Shown here: positions 12,203-20,647 of the stretch, piece after piece
Numbering within the stretch: position 1 is the first letter of the stretch
Layout: every line of letters starts with the position of its first letter
Assembly: GCA_022072445.1 (NCBI GenBank)
Contig: JAJVHV010000031.1
Span: forward strand, 62,001 to 126,000
DNA: 64,000 nucleotides
Origin: Phycisphaerae bacterium
Lineage (GTDB): Bacteria > Planctomycetota > Phycisphaerae > UBA1845 > Fen-1342
Direction: 5' to 3'
The notes under the pieces: model-generated
What the model was told of the DNA's origin: nothing
The model's database searches: none
The model's input: the letters and a program-made list of their open reading frames with translations, nothing else
Made by a program: the position numbers and the translations under genes

Positions 12203-13609
12203 ATGAACCGCCGCTCAGTCGTTCGCACGTTCGGATGGCTGCTGGTCGTCGCGGGCTGGGCGCAGGCCTGGGCTCAGCGCGAGCCGGCCGTGTTCAGCCC
12301 GGCCATCCGCATCGAGCTTGATTCCGACAATGACGGGCTGCCCGATTCGAGCGACGACTGCCCGCGTGTCAGTTACGCGCCCGGGTTCGATTGGGACGCC
12401 TGCGCCCCGATGGATCTGAATCCCAACAACGACTCGCTGCCGGAATGCCGGGCACGGGAGCGCGTCGCCCAAGTTCTCGTCACGGACGAAACGTTCGTCA
12501 CCCACATGTCGTTCGCCGTCGTCAAGGCCGGCGTGCTGCACTTCGCCGACGCGTTTGAATACGTCGGCCAGGGTCAGTTTGTGCACAATCCCAAGGGCAT
12601 CAAGCGGCTCTACCGCGTTGGCTCGACGAGCAAGTCGGTCGTCGCGGTCGCAGCCAAGGCGCTGGAGGAGGGTGGCGAGCTTTCGCTGAACGACTTTGTC
12701 AGCGACGAAGACGGCTCGCAGGAACTCGTGAACCCGCAGCGGACGCTGCTGCATCTGCTCACGCACCAGGGCGCGTTCCTCACCGACTACGGCGCCATAC
12801 ACCTCTTCTGTTATCCGGGCGATCTGCGCGCGTTCTGGATGGAGGGGGATGACGTCGTCAGCCCGCACTACGACAGCGCGCCATACGGGAATCTGGGTGG
12901 CGGGTATTCGTACTCAGCCTTCAACTACTCCCTGGCCGGCGCCTACCTGGCGAACCGCGCCGCATCGCCCTTTGCGACCGTCTTGCAGAAGCGTGTCTTC
13001 GACTCGACGGGCATGTGCACCGCCATGCTGGACGGGGCACGGGCCATGCACACGCCGATGGGCAACGTCTGGGGCGTTTCCGAAACGGCCACGATGCACG
13101 TCGGTCCGTACGTCAACTACTACAGCCAGTTCGACAATCGCTGCGCGGACAATTTCTACAGCAGCGACGACCTGCCAGGGGATTCGTACGCGTGGCAGGT
13201 CTTTCACATCGACGAGGCGGCGTCCGAAGCGCGCGACCCGGCGGGCGGCGTGATCGCCTCGGCCATCGACCTGGCGCATTTTGCCGAGGCGCTGCTGGAC
13301 AGCTATCACGGGCGCGGCGGCCCAGTTTCCCCTGCCGGAATTCGGCAGCTCTGGTGGGCGACCTCCGATCTGGGCTGCTACCCCAACTGCCCTTACGAAC
13401 GGTATTACGGCGTCGGGTTCTTCACCGACACGCTGCCGGGCAACCCGGTGATTCAGGTTGGGCATGGCGGCGCGCGTCCGGGATACGCGACCGGTTTTGT
13501 GCTGCGGCCCGAATCGGATTCGGCGGCGTGCGTGCTGGCGAACGCAGACGTGAGCACCGTGAAATTGTCCAACCTCGCCAAGGCGATCCTGGACGACTTC
13601 GCGGATTAG
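12203..13609 (+). CDS. Secreted serine hydrolase, beta-lactamase/esterase class C type
   Basis: About 468 residues from the ATG at 12203, chosen because GGAG lies upstream and a signal peptide follows directly (RTFGWLLVVAGWAQAWAQ). After a short calcium-type loop (LDSDNDGLPDSSDDCP) comes a class C beta-lactamase-like fold: the SxxK motif in GSTSKSVV (catalytic Ser and Lys), LLTHQGAF, a YSYSAFNYSLAGAYL segment in the YxN position where the usual Asn is Ala, and a C-terminal HGG in VGHGGARPGY. The family includes esterases, peptidases and transesterases. The changed YxN motif argues against ordinary beta-lactamase activity; substrate unknown. Confidence 0.88.
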   Translation: MNRRSVVRTFGWLLVVAGWAQAWAQREPAVFSPAIRIELDSDNDGLPDSSDDCPRVSYAPGFDWDACAPMDLNPNNDSLPECRARERVAQVLVTDETFVTHMSFAVVKAGVLHFADAFEYVGQGQFVHNPKGIKRLYRVGSTSKSVVAVAAKALEEGGELSLNDFVSDEDGSQELVNPQRTLLHLLTHQGAFLTDYGAIHLFCYPGDLRAFWMEGDDVVSPHYDSAPYGNLGGGYSYSAFNYSLAGAYLANRAASPFATVLQKRVFDSTGMCTAMLDGARAMHTPMGNVWGVSETATMHVGPYVNYYSQFDNRCADNFYSSDDLPGDSYAWQVFHIDEAASEARDPAGGVIASAIDLAHFAEALLDSYHGRGGPVSPAGIRQLWWATSDLGCYPNCPYERYYGVGFFTDTLPGNPVIQVGHGGARPGYATGFVLRPESDSAACVLANADVSTVKLSNLAKAILDDFAD

Positions 13610-14383
13610 GCCCGGCACGGCGTCATCCATGACGCGCCGTTGGTTGATGCGAGCGTCGGCCTTCGCGCCAGCGGCGTCTCCCTCCTTTTCACAGCGGACC
13701 CCGTGTCGGAGCGGGCCGTGATGGAGAAACTCTGATGGCGACCATTGCGCGGCAGCGGGAAAACGGATTCGAGCGAGGGGTGCGCAGCGGAGTCCCCAAC
13801 CGAGCCCCGACCGTGAGGGAGGGGTTCGACGGGAGTTCGCCCGCGGACTTGGGGAGCATTGCGCCCGACTTGACCCGACAGGCTCGAATAAGCTGGAGCG
13901 CTCGCCGCGACAACGGGGGCTGGGGTAAGCAGTGAAACCACAATAACGCGGGAACATCGCGAGCGAGGCAATGAAGACGCCTCCCGCTCCGAACCCCTCC
14001 CTCACGGTCGGGGCTCGGCTGGGAACGCTCATTCGCGGTCGGGGTCCGTCGCTGCCGCTCCAGGTTCGGGTGGCGGGCGTGGTTCGGCGGGAGCCTTGCG
14101 CGAGCGTTGCCAGGATGAAATGGGTGAACGTGCGCATGTCGCACAGGCCGTACATCTCGGCCAGGAGGCACCAGATCGAAGTGGCGGCGAGCGTGAAGAC
14201 CAGCACGCGGCCCGGTGCGCTCCACTGCATGCAGCGCGGCAGCGCGCGGCCTCCTGGCGTGAGATCAGCCTGTGTTATTCGCGTGCGCCTCCGTCGATTC
14301 CTCGTGCGGGTCAACAGGGCGCACAGGTTACCCGGCCGCGCCGCGAACCGCACGAGGGATCGTCGCCCGTGTCGGGATTGCGC
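13610..14383. other. 774-base intergenic region with inverted repeats and a short fragment
   Basis: No complete gene is supported. It contains a GC-rich interspersed repeat in direct orientation at about 13799-13829 and the same element inverted at 13992-14022, able to form a long stem. On the minus strand, 14106-14230 encodes a short hydrophobic stretch (MQWSAPGRVLVFTLAATSIW, then CLLAEMYGLC) that runs into the repeat; it may be the remains of a small membrane-protein gene. Confidence 0.6.
13799..14022. repeat. Inverted pair of GC-rich interspersed repeats
   Basis: The direct copy reads GAGCCCCGACCGTGAGGGAG then GGGTTCG; the inverted copy at 13992 reads GAACCCCTCCCTCACGGTCG then GGGCTCGG. 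About 160 bases separate them. Related copies are at 7437 and 39370. Confidence 0.75.
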
Positions 14384-15592
14384 TTACTTCGCCGACACGG
14401 GCTGCGCCGGCCGCAGCGACAACATCCGATCCAGCGCGATGCGCGACCAGTGCCGCGTCTCGGCGTCGACGCGAATCTGGTTGACGATTTGGCCGGCCGC
14501 GAGCTGCTCCAGCGTCCACAGCAGGTGCCGCAGGTCGATGCGGTACATCGTGGTGCACAGGCACTGGATGCCGGCCAGCGAACGAACGTGCTTATCGGGG
14601 TTCTGCCCGGCAAGGCGATTGATGAGATGCACCTCGGTGCCGATTGCCCAGTGTGTGCCCGGCGCGGCGTCGCGCACCGTGCGGATGATGTACTCCGTGC
14701 TGCCGCACAGGTCCGCCTGCTGCACGACGTCCCACGAGCACTCGGGATGCACGAGGATCGTCCACGGCTCGGGCGCGGCGCGCAGCGCTTCCACCTGCTG
14801 GACGTTGAAGAGCTGGTGCACCGAGCAGTGTCCCTTCCACAGAATGAACTGCGCGGCGCGCACCTCGTCGGGCGTCAGGCCGCCTTCCGGCAGCTTCGGG
14901 TCGTACACGACCATGCTCTCCAGCGGCCAGCCCAGCGCGTACGCCGTGTTCCGCCCCAGGTGCTGATCCGGCAGGAACATGACCTTGCCTTCCTCAGCGG
15001 CGTCCGCCCGCCTCGTGGCTTCGTAGCTTCGTGCCTCCGTGCCTCTTTTCCCCTCCGTGGCTTCGTGGCTTCGTGGCTTCGTGGCTGCTTCATCCAGCGC
15101 CCACTCCAACACCATCCGCGCATTCGAGCTGGTGCAGCAGGCGCCGCCGTGCCGGCCGACAAACGCCTTGACCGCCGCCGACGAATTCACGTACGTGATG
15201 GGTACGAGCGGCGCCCCGGCCCACGCTGCGAGCAGCGGCCAGCTTTCCTCGACCTGGTCGACGTGCGCCATGTCGGCCATGCTGCAACCCGCCGACAGAT
15301 CGGGCAGGATGACCTTCTGCCGCTCACTGGTCAGAATGTCGGCGGACTCCGCCATGAAGTGCACGCCGCAGAAGACGATGAACTCGGCGTCAGTCTGCTC
15401 GGCGGCAAGCTGCGAGAGCTTCAGGCTGTCGCCGGTGAAGTCGGCGAACTGGATGACCTCGTCCTGCTGGTAGTGATGCCCGAGGATGACCAGCCGGCGT
15501 CCGAGCTGCTGCTTGAGCGCCGCGATGCGGGCGCACATGTCCGGCTCAGCGAGTTTGCCGAATCGTGCCGGTAGCGGCAGTTGGTAGAGCAT
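14384..15592 (-). CDS. nadA: Quinolinate synthase A
   Basis: Condenses iminoaspartate with dihydroxyacetone phosphate to quinolinate in de novo NAD synthesis, using a [4Fe-4S] cluster. Landmarks: VILGHHYQQDEVIQFADF, DSLKLSQLA, FCGVHFMAESADIL, YVNSSAAVKA, FLPDQHLGRNTA, LVHPEC, GTEVHLINRL and IQCLCTTMYRI, which supply the expected cysteine ligands. The ATG at 15592 starts where homology begins; the frame extends upstream to 15655 through repeat DNA, so the longer start is doubtful. Oddity: about 30 extra charged residues (EAATKPRSHEATEGKRGTEA and following) lie between MVLEWAL and KVMFLPD, encoded by 8-base tandem repeats. No nadB or nadC is adjacent. Confidence 0.95.
   Translation of the reverse strand: MLYQLPLPARFGKLAEPDMCARIAALKQQLGRRLVILGHHYQQDEVIQFADFTGDSLKLSQLAAEQTDAEFIVFCGVHFMAESADILTSERQKVILPDLSAGCSMADMAHVDQVEESWPLLAAWAGAPLVPITYVNSSAAVKAFVGRHGGACCTSSNARMVLEWALDEAATKPRSHEATEGKRGTEARSYEATRRADAAEEGKVMFLPDQHLGRNTAYALGWPLESMVVYDPKLPEGGLTPDEVRAAQFILWKGHCSVHQLFNVQQVEALRAAPEPWTILVHPECSWDVVQQADLCGSTEYIIRTVRDAAPGTHWAIGTEVHLINRLAGQNPDKHVRSLAGIQCLCTTMYRIDLRHLLWTLEQLAAGQIVNQIRVDAETRHWSRIALDRMLSLRPAQPVSAK
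14996..15094 (-). repeat. In-frame 8-base tandem repeats inside nadA
   Basis: The plus strand reads repeated GTGGCTTC units (perfect over 15053-15084, degenerate to 15012). The minus-strand translation is the Ala/Thr/Glu/Arg-rich insert in NadA. An 8-base unit rotates the reading frame, so the insert has three alternating peptide phases, and its total length keeps the gene in frame. Confidence 0.8.
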
Positions 15593-15618
15593 CGATCGAA
15601 TCCAGGCAGCGGTCTCGC

Positions 15619-15673
15619 GTGGCCACGGAGGGCCGACGCGACGGTGCGTGGCCACGGAGGGCCGACGCTACGG
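15619..15673. repeat. Two tandem copies of a 20-base repeat
   Basis: GTGGCCACGGAGGGCCGACG occurs at 15619 and again at 15648, 29 bases apart, immediately upstream of nadA on its 5' side. Confidence 0.7.
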
Positions 15674-15778
15674 AGAATAGCAAGGAGAATAGCGAATTGA
15701 CCTGCGACGGACAGCGGCGGCCCAATTCGTAATTCGCCACCCAATTCGTTATTCGCCACTCGATATTCGCCACATGAT
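15674..15778. repeat. Interspersed repeat of the AATTCG/ATTCGCCA type
   Basis: Multiple short copies of GAATAGCGAATTG and its complement (AATTCGTTATTCGCCACTCG) fill the gap between nadA and the VanZ-like gene. A close relative is at about 25768-25858, next to a pseudopilin gene. The lower GC content stands out from the surroundings. Confidence 0.7.
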
Positions 15779-15779
15779 C

Positions 15780-16193
15780 CTACGGACCCGACGCCGCACT
15801 TGCACGCGGCGTGCGGGATTTGCGTCTGATAACCTCCAGACCGGCCAGCACCACGACGATCCCCGACACGTCGAATAACCAGTCGCCCACGTCCGCGCTG
15901 CGCCCGACGAAACTCTGCAAATACTCATCCAACGCGGCGTACGCACTTAGGCCGACCAGGAGCATCCAGAACGGGCGCGATTGGCGGATCGGACCAAACG
16001 TCTCCCAGAATCGCCAGCCCATGAACGCGAGAACGCCGAATGCGACCAGGTGCGCGATTTTGTCGCTCTCGCGCACGCCGAGATCAAGGCTCAGCTTCGG
16101 GAAATGGGTGACGCAGCAGAGAAAGACGAAGTAGGCGGGCGCGGCCCGGCGGTACCAGTGCTGCCAGACCAGACGCCGTCGCTCGTCGAACAC
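15780..16193 (-). CDS. VanZ-like family membrane protein
   Basis: 137 residues with about four hydrophobic segments and the family pattern SDKIAHLVAFGVLAF...DEYLQSFVGRSADVGDWLFDVSG. VanZ-like proteins are small inner-membrane proteins; VanZ gives low-level teicoplanin resistance, but most members have no known role. The start is GTG at 16193, with AAAGGTGATC upstream that overlaps the gap after the ParA gene (31 bases), so the two genes are probably co-transcribed. Confidence 0.85.
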   Translation of the reverse strand: MFDERRRLVWQHWYRRAAPAYFVFLCCVTHFPKLSLDLGVRESDKIAHLVAFGVLAFMGWRFWETFGPIRQSRPFWMLLVGLSAYAALDEYLQSFVGRSADVGDWLFDVSGIVVVLAGLEVIRRKSRTPRASAASGP

Positions 16194-16224
16194 CCGCGAT
16201 CACCTTTCGTGCGTCCGAGTTCGA

Positions 16225-17100
16225 TCAGGACGCGGCCGCCGATGGCGCATCGGTCATCGACGCGTCGGACTCGGACGCGGGCGGCGGCGCGCCGGGTTTG
16301 GGCGGGGCGGCAGCGGATGAAAGCGCCAGCAGCTCCGCGGCGAGCGACCGATAGTCTTCGGCACCGTGGCTCTGCGGGGCGTAGTCGAAAATCGTCTGAC
16401 CGAAACTCGGACTCTCGGCCAGCTTGATGTTCTTGCGAATGCAGGAGCGAAAAACACACGCGCCGGACCACGGATCGGTCGGGGCGGCGGAAGCGATAAA
16501 GCGACGAATGTCCTCGACGACTTCCTGGGCGAGGCGCGTGCCGCTCTCGTACATGCACAGCACGACGCCGCTGACGCGCAGCGTCGGCGCGAGCACGCCG
16601 CGGACCATCGAGACGGTTTCGAGCAGCTTGCCGAGCCCCTGGAGTCCGAGAAAGTGCGGCTGGAGCGGGATGACGACCTCGTCGGCGGCGGCCAGCGCGT
16701 TGACGGTCAGCAGGCCGAGCGAGGGCGGGCAGTCGACGATGGCGAGGTCGTATTCGCCGCGGACGGTGCGGAGCGCGTCGCGCAGGATCAGCTCGCGACC
16801 GGGACGTTCGGCGAGCTCGATTTCAGTGGCGACGAGGTCGAGATGCGCGGGGATGAGTGCGAGATTTTCGCGGACGGTGCGGCGGGCCTGCGTGAGCGGT
16901 GCGGCGCGGATGAGGACGTCATAGACGGTGCTGTCGTCGTCGGCGGGCTCGACGCCGAGGTGCAGGGTGGTATGCGCTTGAGGATCGAGGTCGATCAGCA
17001 GAACGCGCTGGCCGGCGAGGGCGAGGGCGGCGGCGACGTTGACGGAAGTGGTCGTCTTGCCGACGCCGCCCTTTTGATTGATGACAGCGATCGAGCGCAT
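16225..17100 (-). CDS. ParA/Soj-family ATPase
   Basis: 291 residues. The deviant Walker A motif KGGVGKTTT is at residues 10-18, LLIDLDPQAHTT is the A' motif and LAIVDCPPSLGLLTVNAL the Walker B region, all typical of Soj/ParA chromosome or plasmid partition ATPases. The C-terminal 35 residues are Ala/Pro/Ser-rich and probably disordered. No ParB-type partner or parS-like site was seen near it; the neighbours are a DUF1080 gene and a VanZ-like gene. It could be an orphan ParA positioning another cargo. Start ATG at 17100. Confidence 0.92.
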   Translation of the reverse strand: MRSIAVINQKGGVGKTTTSVNVAAALALAGQRVLLIDLDPQAHTTLHLGVEPADDDSTVYDVLIRAAPLTQARRTVRENLALIPAHLDLVATEIELAERPGRELILRDALRTVRGEYDLAIVDCPPSLGLLTVNALAAADEVVIPLQPHFLGLQGLGKLLETVSMVRGVLAPTLRVSGVVLCMYESGTRLAQEVVEDIRRFIASAAPTDPWSGACVFRSCIRKNIKLAESPSFGQTIFDYAPQSHGAEDYRSLAAELLALSSAAAPPKPGAPPPASESDASMTDAPSAAAS

Positions 17101-17136
17101 GTCCGAATATTTTCGCGCGGGCGGACGACGGCGCGG

Positions 17137-18357
17137 TTACTGCTTGGCGCCGTCGAGCGGCCGAATCTGAATGTCGCGGAACTCGATGACGCTGTCGGCG
17201 TCGTGGGCCTGCAGGGCGATAAAGCCGGGGTCCATGGCGCTGCTGTCGCGAACGTCGAGGATGGCGCGGCCGTTGACGCGGACCTGCCACCAATCGTCGC
17301 GGGCGAGGACGTAGAAGTCGAACCACTGTCCGTCGGAAGAGATGATCTCGGCGGCGCGGTGCTTATTGTAGATGCTGCCGGTGGGGTTTTCGCGGTCGTT
17401 GTTGTTGATCTGCGCTTCGGGGCCGACCGGCCAGGGGAAGGCGCGATTGGGGTCGGGCTTGTTCGGGTCCGGGTGCCGCGCGCGGATGAAGACGCCGCTG
17501 TTTCCGCCCTTGCTGACGCGGACCTTGGCGCGAAACTCGACGTCGCGATAGGTGCCGGTGGTGTGCAGGTAGCCGCGGCCGCCGGAGGTGACGAGCGAAC
17601 CATCGCGGACTTCCCACTTGGCGGGTCCGACGGACTTCCAGCCGTCGAGCGACTTGCCGTCGAAGAGGGAGATCCAGCCGGCGGTGTTGCCGGGGTACTT
17701 GCCGCGATCGAGCGGCTTGATGCGGATGTTGCGGAACCAGACCGGGTTGCCGTGGTCCTGGAGCCCGATGAAGCCGGTGGCGGCGCGCATCGAGAGTTTC
17801 TCGCGCTTGTGGTGCTTGTCGGCATTGGTGTCGAGATTGATGTGATAAAGCTGCTCGCCGTTGAGCGCGACGCGCAGCTCGTTGCCGAAGCACATGATCT
17901 CGTAGCTGTTCCACTCGCCGGCGGGTTTGGACATGTTCTTGGCGGGGGCGACTTCGTCATACAGCGCGCCGTTGCCCTGGGGCGAGGCGTCCTTGCCGGC
18001 GTCGTCCATGATCTGCACTTCCATGCCGGTGAAGGCCGGGTCGCCGTCTTTGGTCGCGCGGACGAAGACGCCGCTGTTGCCGCTGGGGCTGATCTTGTAG
18101 TCGAGTTTGAGGACGAAGTCCTTGTACTCGTCGTTGGTGCGGAGCCAGCCGCCTCCGCCGCCGGTGCAGGACAGAACGCCGTCGGCTTCGACCTGGAAGG
18201 CGTCTTTCTTCTGGCCGACGACGGTCCAGCCGGCGAGATCCTTGCCGTTGAAGAGCGGGACGAATCCTTCCTTCTGCTCGTCGGCGGCGGACTTGTTGTC
18301 CTGGGCGAGCGCGGGGACGGAAAGCAGGGCAAGCAGGGCGATCAGGCAGCGGGTCAC
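17137..18357 (-). CDS. Exported protein with two DUF1080 domains
   Basis: 406 residues from a GTG at 18357 with AAGGAG upstream; signal peptide MTRCLIALLALLSVPALAQ. Two tandem copies of the DUF1080 (3-keto-disaccharide hydrolase-like) domain: residues 30-215 (FVPLFNGKDLAGWTVVG ... VWFRNIRIKPL) and 225-400 (WISLFDGKSLDGWKSVG ... IEFRDIQIRPL). Each has the NSGVFVRA/NSGVFIRA strand. Concanavalin-like folds of this type are numerous in Planctomycetota and linked to glycan breakdown. It ends 36 bases before parA, probably by chance. Confidence 0.92.
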   Translation of the reverse strand: MTRCLIALLALLSVPALAQDNKSAADEQKEGFVPLFNGKDLAGWTVVGQKKDAFQVEADGVLSCTGGGGGWLRTNDEYKDFVLKLDYKISPSGNSGVFVRATKDGDPAFTGMEVQIMDDAGKDASPQGNGALYDEVAPAKNMSKPAGEWNSYEIMCFGNELRVALNGEQLYHINLDTNADKHHKREKLSMRAATGFIGLQDHGNPVWFRNIRIKPLDRGKYPGNTAGWISLFDGKSLDGWKSVGPAKWEVRDGSLVTSGGRGYLHTTGTYRDVEFRAKVRVSKGGNSGVFIRARHPDPNKPDPNRAFPWPVGPEAQINNNDRENPTGSIYNKHRAAEIISSDGQWFDFYVLARDDWWQVRVNGRAILDVRDSSAMDPGFIALQAHDADSVIEFRDIQIRPLDGAKQ

Positions 18358-18414
18358 GGGTTGTCTCCTTGCACGGAAGGGTCGGTCTGGCGAGCGCCGC
18401 GCGTGTTCATGGGA

Positions 18415-19674
18415 TCAGGGTCGCGGGGCGGACGCGGGTTGAGAGTGCGGCTGGGACGCGGGCGGTGCGTGCGCCGCGCCGGCAAGCTGATAGTCCGGGT
18501 GCGGAACGCGCAGGCTGTTGATCCAGTCGAGCACCATCTGATAGTTGCGGTCCGACGTTGACTTGACGATCGGCGTCAGCTTGCGACCGGGACCAACGTC
18601 GGGATGCGGCCGGTTCGCCTCCTTGGGCGGCAGCATGAAGTCGAGCAGGACGCTGTTCGACGGGTCGTCGCGGTTGAGCAGCGGTCCGGCCGCGGTGCGC
18701 GTCCGGTCGAGCACGGCAAACACGGTGTAAGCGACGGCCTCGTTCTGCCGCGAGCCGGCGGGAAAGCGGAACTCGCCGGAAGGCTGACTGCCGTGGCAGC
18801 CGGAGCGCGAGCAGCCGCGCGAGATGAGCGGCAGGATCTTCCGGCGGAAGGTGGCGAAGACCTCGGGATCGCCGCTGATTTCGATCAGGTCGGCGTAACG
18901 GCTGCCGGTTTTGCGGGCGATGTCGGCCAGTTTTTCCTGTGGGGGTTTCTTAGAGAAGGTTCGTTCACTCTCGGCGTCGAAGGCTTCATCCTTGCTGGCG
19001 CGCATGTCGCCGACGTACTGCTCTTCAGCGCCCTTCTGGCCGCGTTTCTGGATGAAGCGCACGCGAAGCTGCTCCTCGACGCGGTCCGCCGACAGCTCGA
19101 GCATCTTGAGCCGGGTGATTTCGCGTTCGGTGAGCAGTGGGACGTCGGAGGCGCCGGACTCGGCGCCATCGGCCTCGCTATCGCCGGCGCGAGCGGCTTC
19201 CTGGTCGACCGCTTTGGCGAGCGCCTCTTCGAGCAGGATCTTGGCTTTCCGGTGGTTGGCGTCCAGCGAGAGGATGTAGCGGCATTGGCGCGTGACGAGG
19301 TCCCAGCGCTGCCGGCTGCGGGCCCATTCGGCCACGGCGAAGTGGCCGTCGAGATCGCGGGCGTCGAGCTTGGCGACGCGCTGGCGATATTCGTCGTCGT
19401 CGGTGACGCGCGGCACGATCGACAGAACTTCGGACTTTTCGACGCGCAGCGCTCCGGCCGGCGTCGTGATGACGACGTGCGTCTCGGTCTGAGTGACGTC
19501 GCCGTGGTATTTCCGGCCGCTCTTGAGGATGACGTCGGCTTCCTCGGCCCGCGCGTCGAGGGCCGCCAGTGCCAGGGCGAGGACAGCGACGAGCGGAGTC
19601 AATCGCGTCGGGCGGGCGGCACCGGCGGACGTCGGACGCGCTGGCGCGCCGTGCCCGGATGGCGCGGCGCGCAA
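18415..19674 (-). CDS. Exported protein with a CxxxxCH cytochrome-like segment
   Basis: About 419 residues from a TTG at 19674; this start is uncertain, because the frame stays open upstream into thyX and no clear ribosome site was found. An export signal (LTPLVAVLALALAALDARA) follows. Residues 30-90 (ADVILKSGRKYHGDV...GALRVEKSEVLSIVP) look like the small beta domain in planctomycete proteins that monitor or bind a substrate. A helical charged middle is followed by a segment with GCSRSGCHGSQPSGEFRF, a cytochrome-like CxxxxCH arrangement as in the PSCyt families, and DPSNSVLLDFMLPP. Heme binding is not certain. Confidence 0.75.
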   Translation of the reverse strand: MRAAPSGHGAPARPTSAGAARPTRLTPLVAVLALALAALDARAEEADVILKSGRKYHGDVTQTETHVVITTPAGALRVEKSEVLSIVPRVTDDDEYRQRVAKLDARDLDGHFAVAEWARSRQRWDLVTRQCRYILSLDANHRKAKILLEEALAKAVDQEAARAGDSEADGAESGASDVPLLTEREITRLKMLELSADRVEEQLRVRFIQKRGQKGAEEQYVGDMRASKDEAFDAESERTFSKKPPQEKLADIARKTGSRYADLIEISGDPEVFATFRRKILPLISRGCSRSGCHGSQPSGEFRFPAGSRQNEAVAYTVFAVLDRTRTAAGPLLNRDDPSNSVLLDFMLPPKEANRPHPDVGPGRKLTPIVKSTSDRNYQMVLDWINSLRVPHPDYQLAGAAHAPPASQPHSQPASAPRP

Positions 19675-19684
19675 CGTTGCCGTG

Positions 19685-20455
19685 TCAGACCTTGGTGTGC
19701 GGCGTGCGGGCGATCTCCGTACCATCGGCCAGGGAGACGATTTCATAGTCGCCAAAGATATTCGGGGCTTCCTCGCGAAGCAATCGCAGCATGCGGACGG
19801 CGACGGCGCGGATTTCGACGTCGGCGTGCTCGTTGGCCCGCAGCTCGACGAAGTGCCGCAGAGCACGGGCGTTGGCCGTGACAAAAATCTTGGTTTCCGT
19901 GGCGTTGGGAAGCACGCTGCGGGCGGCCTGCCGCGCCAGCTTGCGGCGCAGCGTTGCCGACGGCTCCGGCGAGAACTTGCGCGCCAGCCCCTCGACCAGC
20001 CGGCAATAGGTCTCGTGCGACTGGCGGATGGACTCCAGCCAGACGGCGTGCAGCTCCGGGTCGTCGGCGATGCAGTCGGGCTCGACGTAATCGGCGGTGC
20101 TCTCGTCGACGTAGCGCTGCGAGAGCTGCGAGTAGGCCCAGCCGGCGCGATGCCGAACCAGCTCGTGCGTGAAGGAGCGCGAGACCCCGGTGATCAGGAA
20201 GTTCCAGACGGCGTGCTCCAGGACCGAGCCGTGTTTCACGCCGATGATGTTGCCGAGGTATTCCTCATTGGTCTTGCGGCCGAGTCCGAACGACATGTAG
20301 CAGACGCGGCCGGCCATTTCACAGAGCTCTTCGGCGCCGACTTCGGTGTCGGTGCTCCATTTCAGGTCGTGCTCGGCCAGAAAGCGCTGCACCTCGTCGC
20401 CGTCGAGCGTCTGGCGGGAAACAAGGTAGATGCAGGGTTCGCGGATGATCTTCAC
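19685..20455 (-). CDS. thyX: Flavin-dependent thymidylate synthase
   Basis: Makes dTMP from dUMP using FAD and methylenetetrahydrofolate. About 256 residues from a GTG at 20455 with AAAGGAG upstream; an ATG at 20476 is in frame but has no ribosome site. Landmarks: VCYMSFGLGRKTNEEYLGNIIG, GSVLEHAVWNFLITGVSRSFTHELVRHR, and RHRAGWAYSQLSQRY in the signature position. The usual ThyX motif has RHR, seven residues, then Ser; here the spacing to the final Ser is eight. The C-terminal ARALRHFVELR also fits. It should be the cell's thymidylate synthase unless thyA exists elsewhere. Confidence 0.93.
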   Translation of the reverse strand: MKIIREPCIYLVSRQTLDGDEVQRFLAEHDLKWSTDTEVGAEELCEMAGRVCYMSFGLGRKTNEEYLGNIIGVKHGSVLEHAVWNFLITGVSRSFTHELVRHRAGWAYSQLSQRYVDESTADYVEPDCIADDPELHAVWLESIRQSHETYCRLVEGLARKFSPEPSATLRRKLARQAARSVLPNATETKIFVTANARALRHFVELRANEHADVEIRAVAVRMLRLLREEAPNIFGDYEIVSLADGTEIARTPHTKV

Positions 20456-20647
20456 GGCGGCTCCTTTGGGGGGCATTGTACGAGGATGAGCGGCGCGTCG
20501 GCAAAGGACCCGCTGCGGAGCGAAAGCCGCGGCTGGCAGCGCAGGACTGGTCAGCGCCGTGCTTGCCCGATCCTGTGCGAGCCGCCTACAGTGCGGCGGA
20601 CGTTCTCAATGGCGCGGTGAAGACACGGTCGGATTGGAGGAGTCCCC

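Noticed and set aside
12914-14353. 479-residue minus-strand frame across a serine hydrolase and its downstream gap
   Set aside because: It runs antisense through a convincing plus-strand gene and through repeats; only the short hydrophobic part near 14106-14230 might be a real remnant.
16225-17100. A ParAB partition locus
   Set aside because: Only the ParA-type gene is present; no ParB or parS-like repeats were seen.
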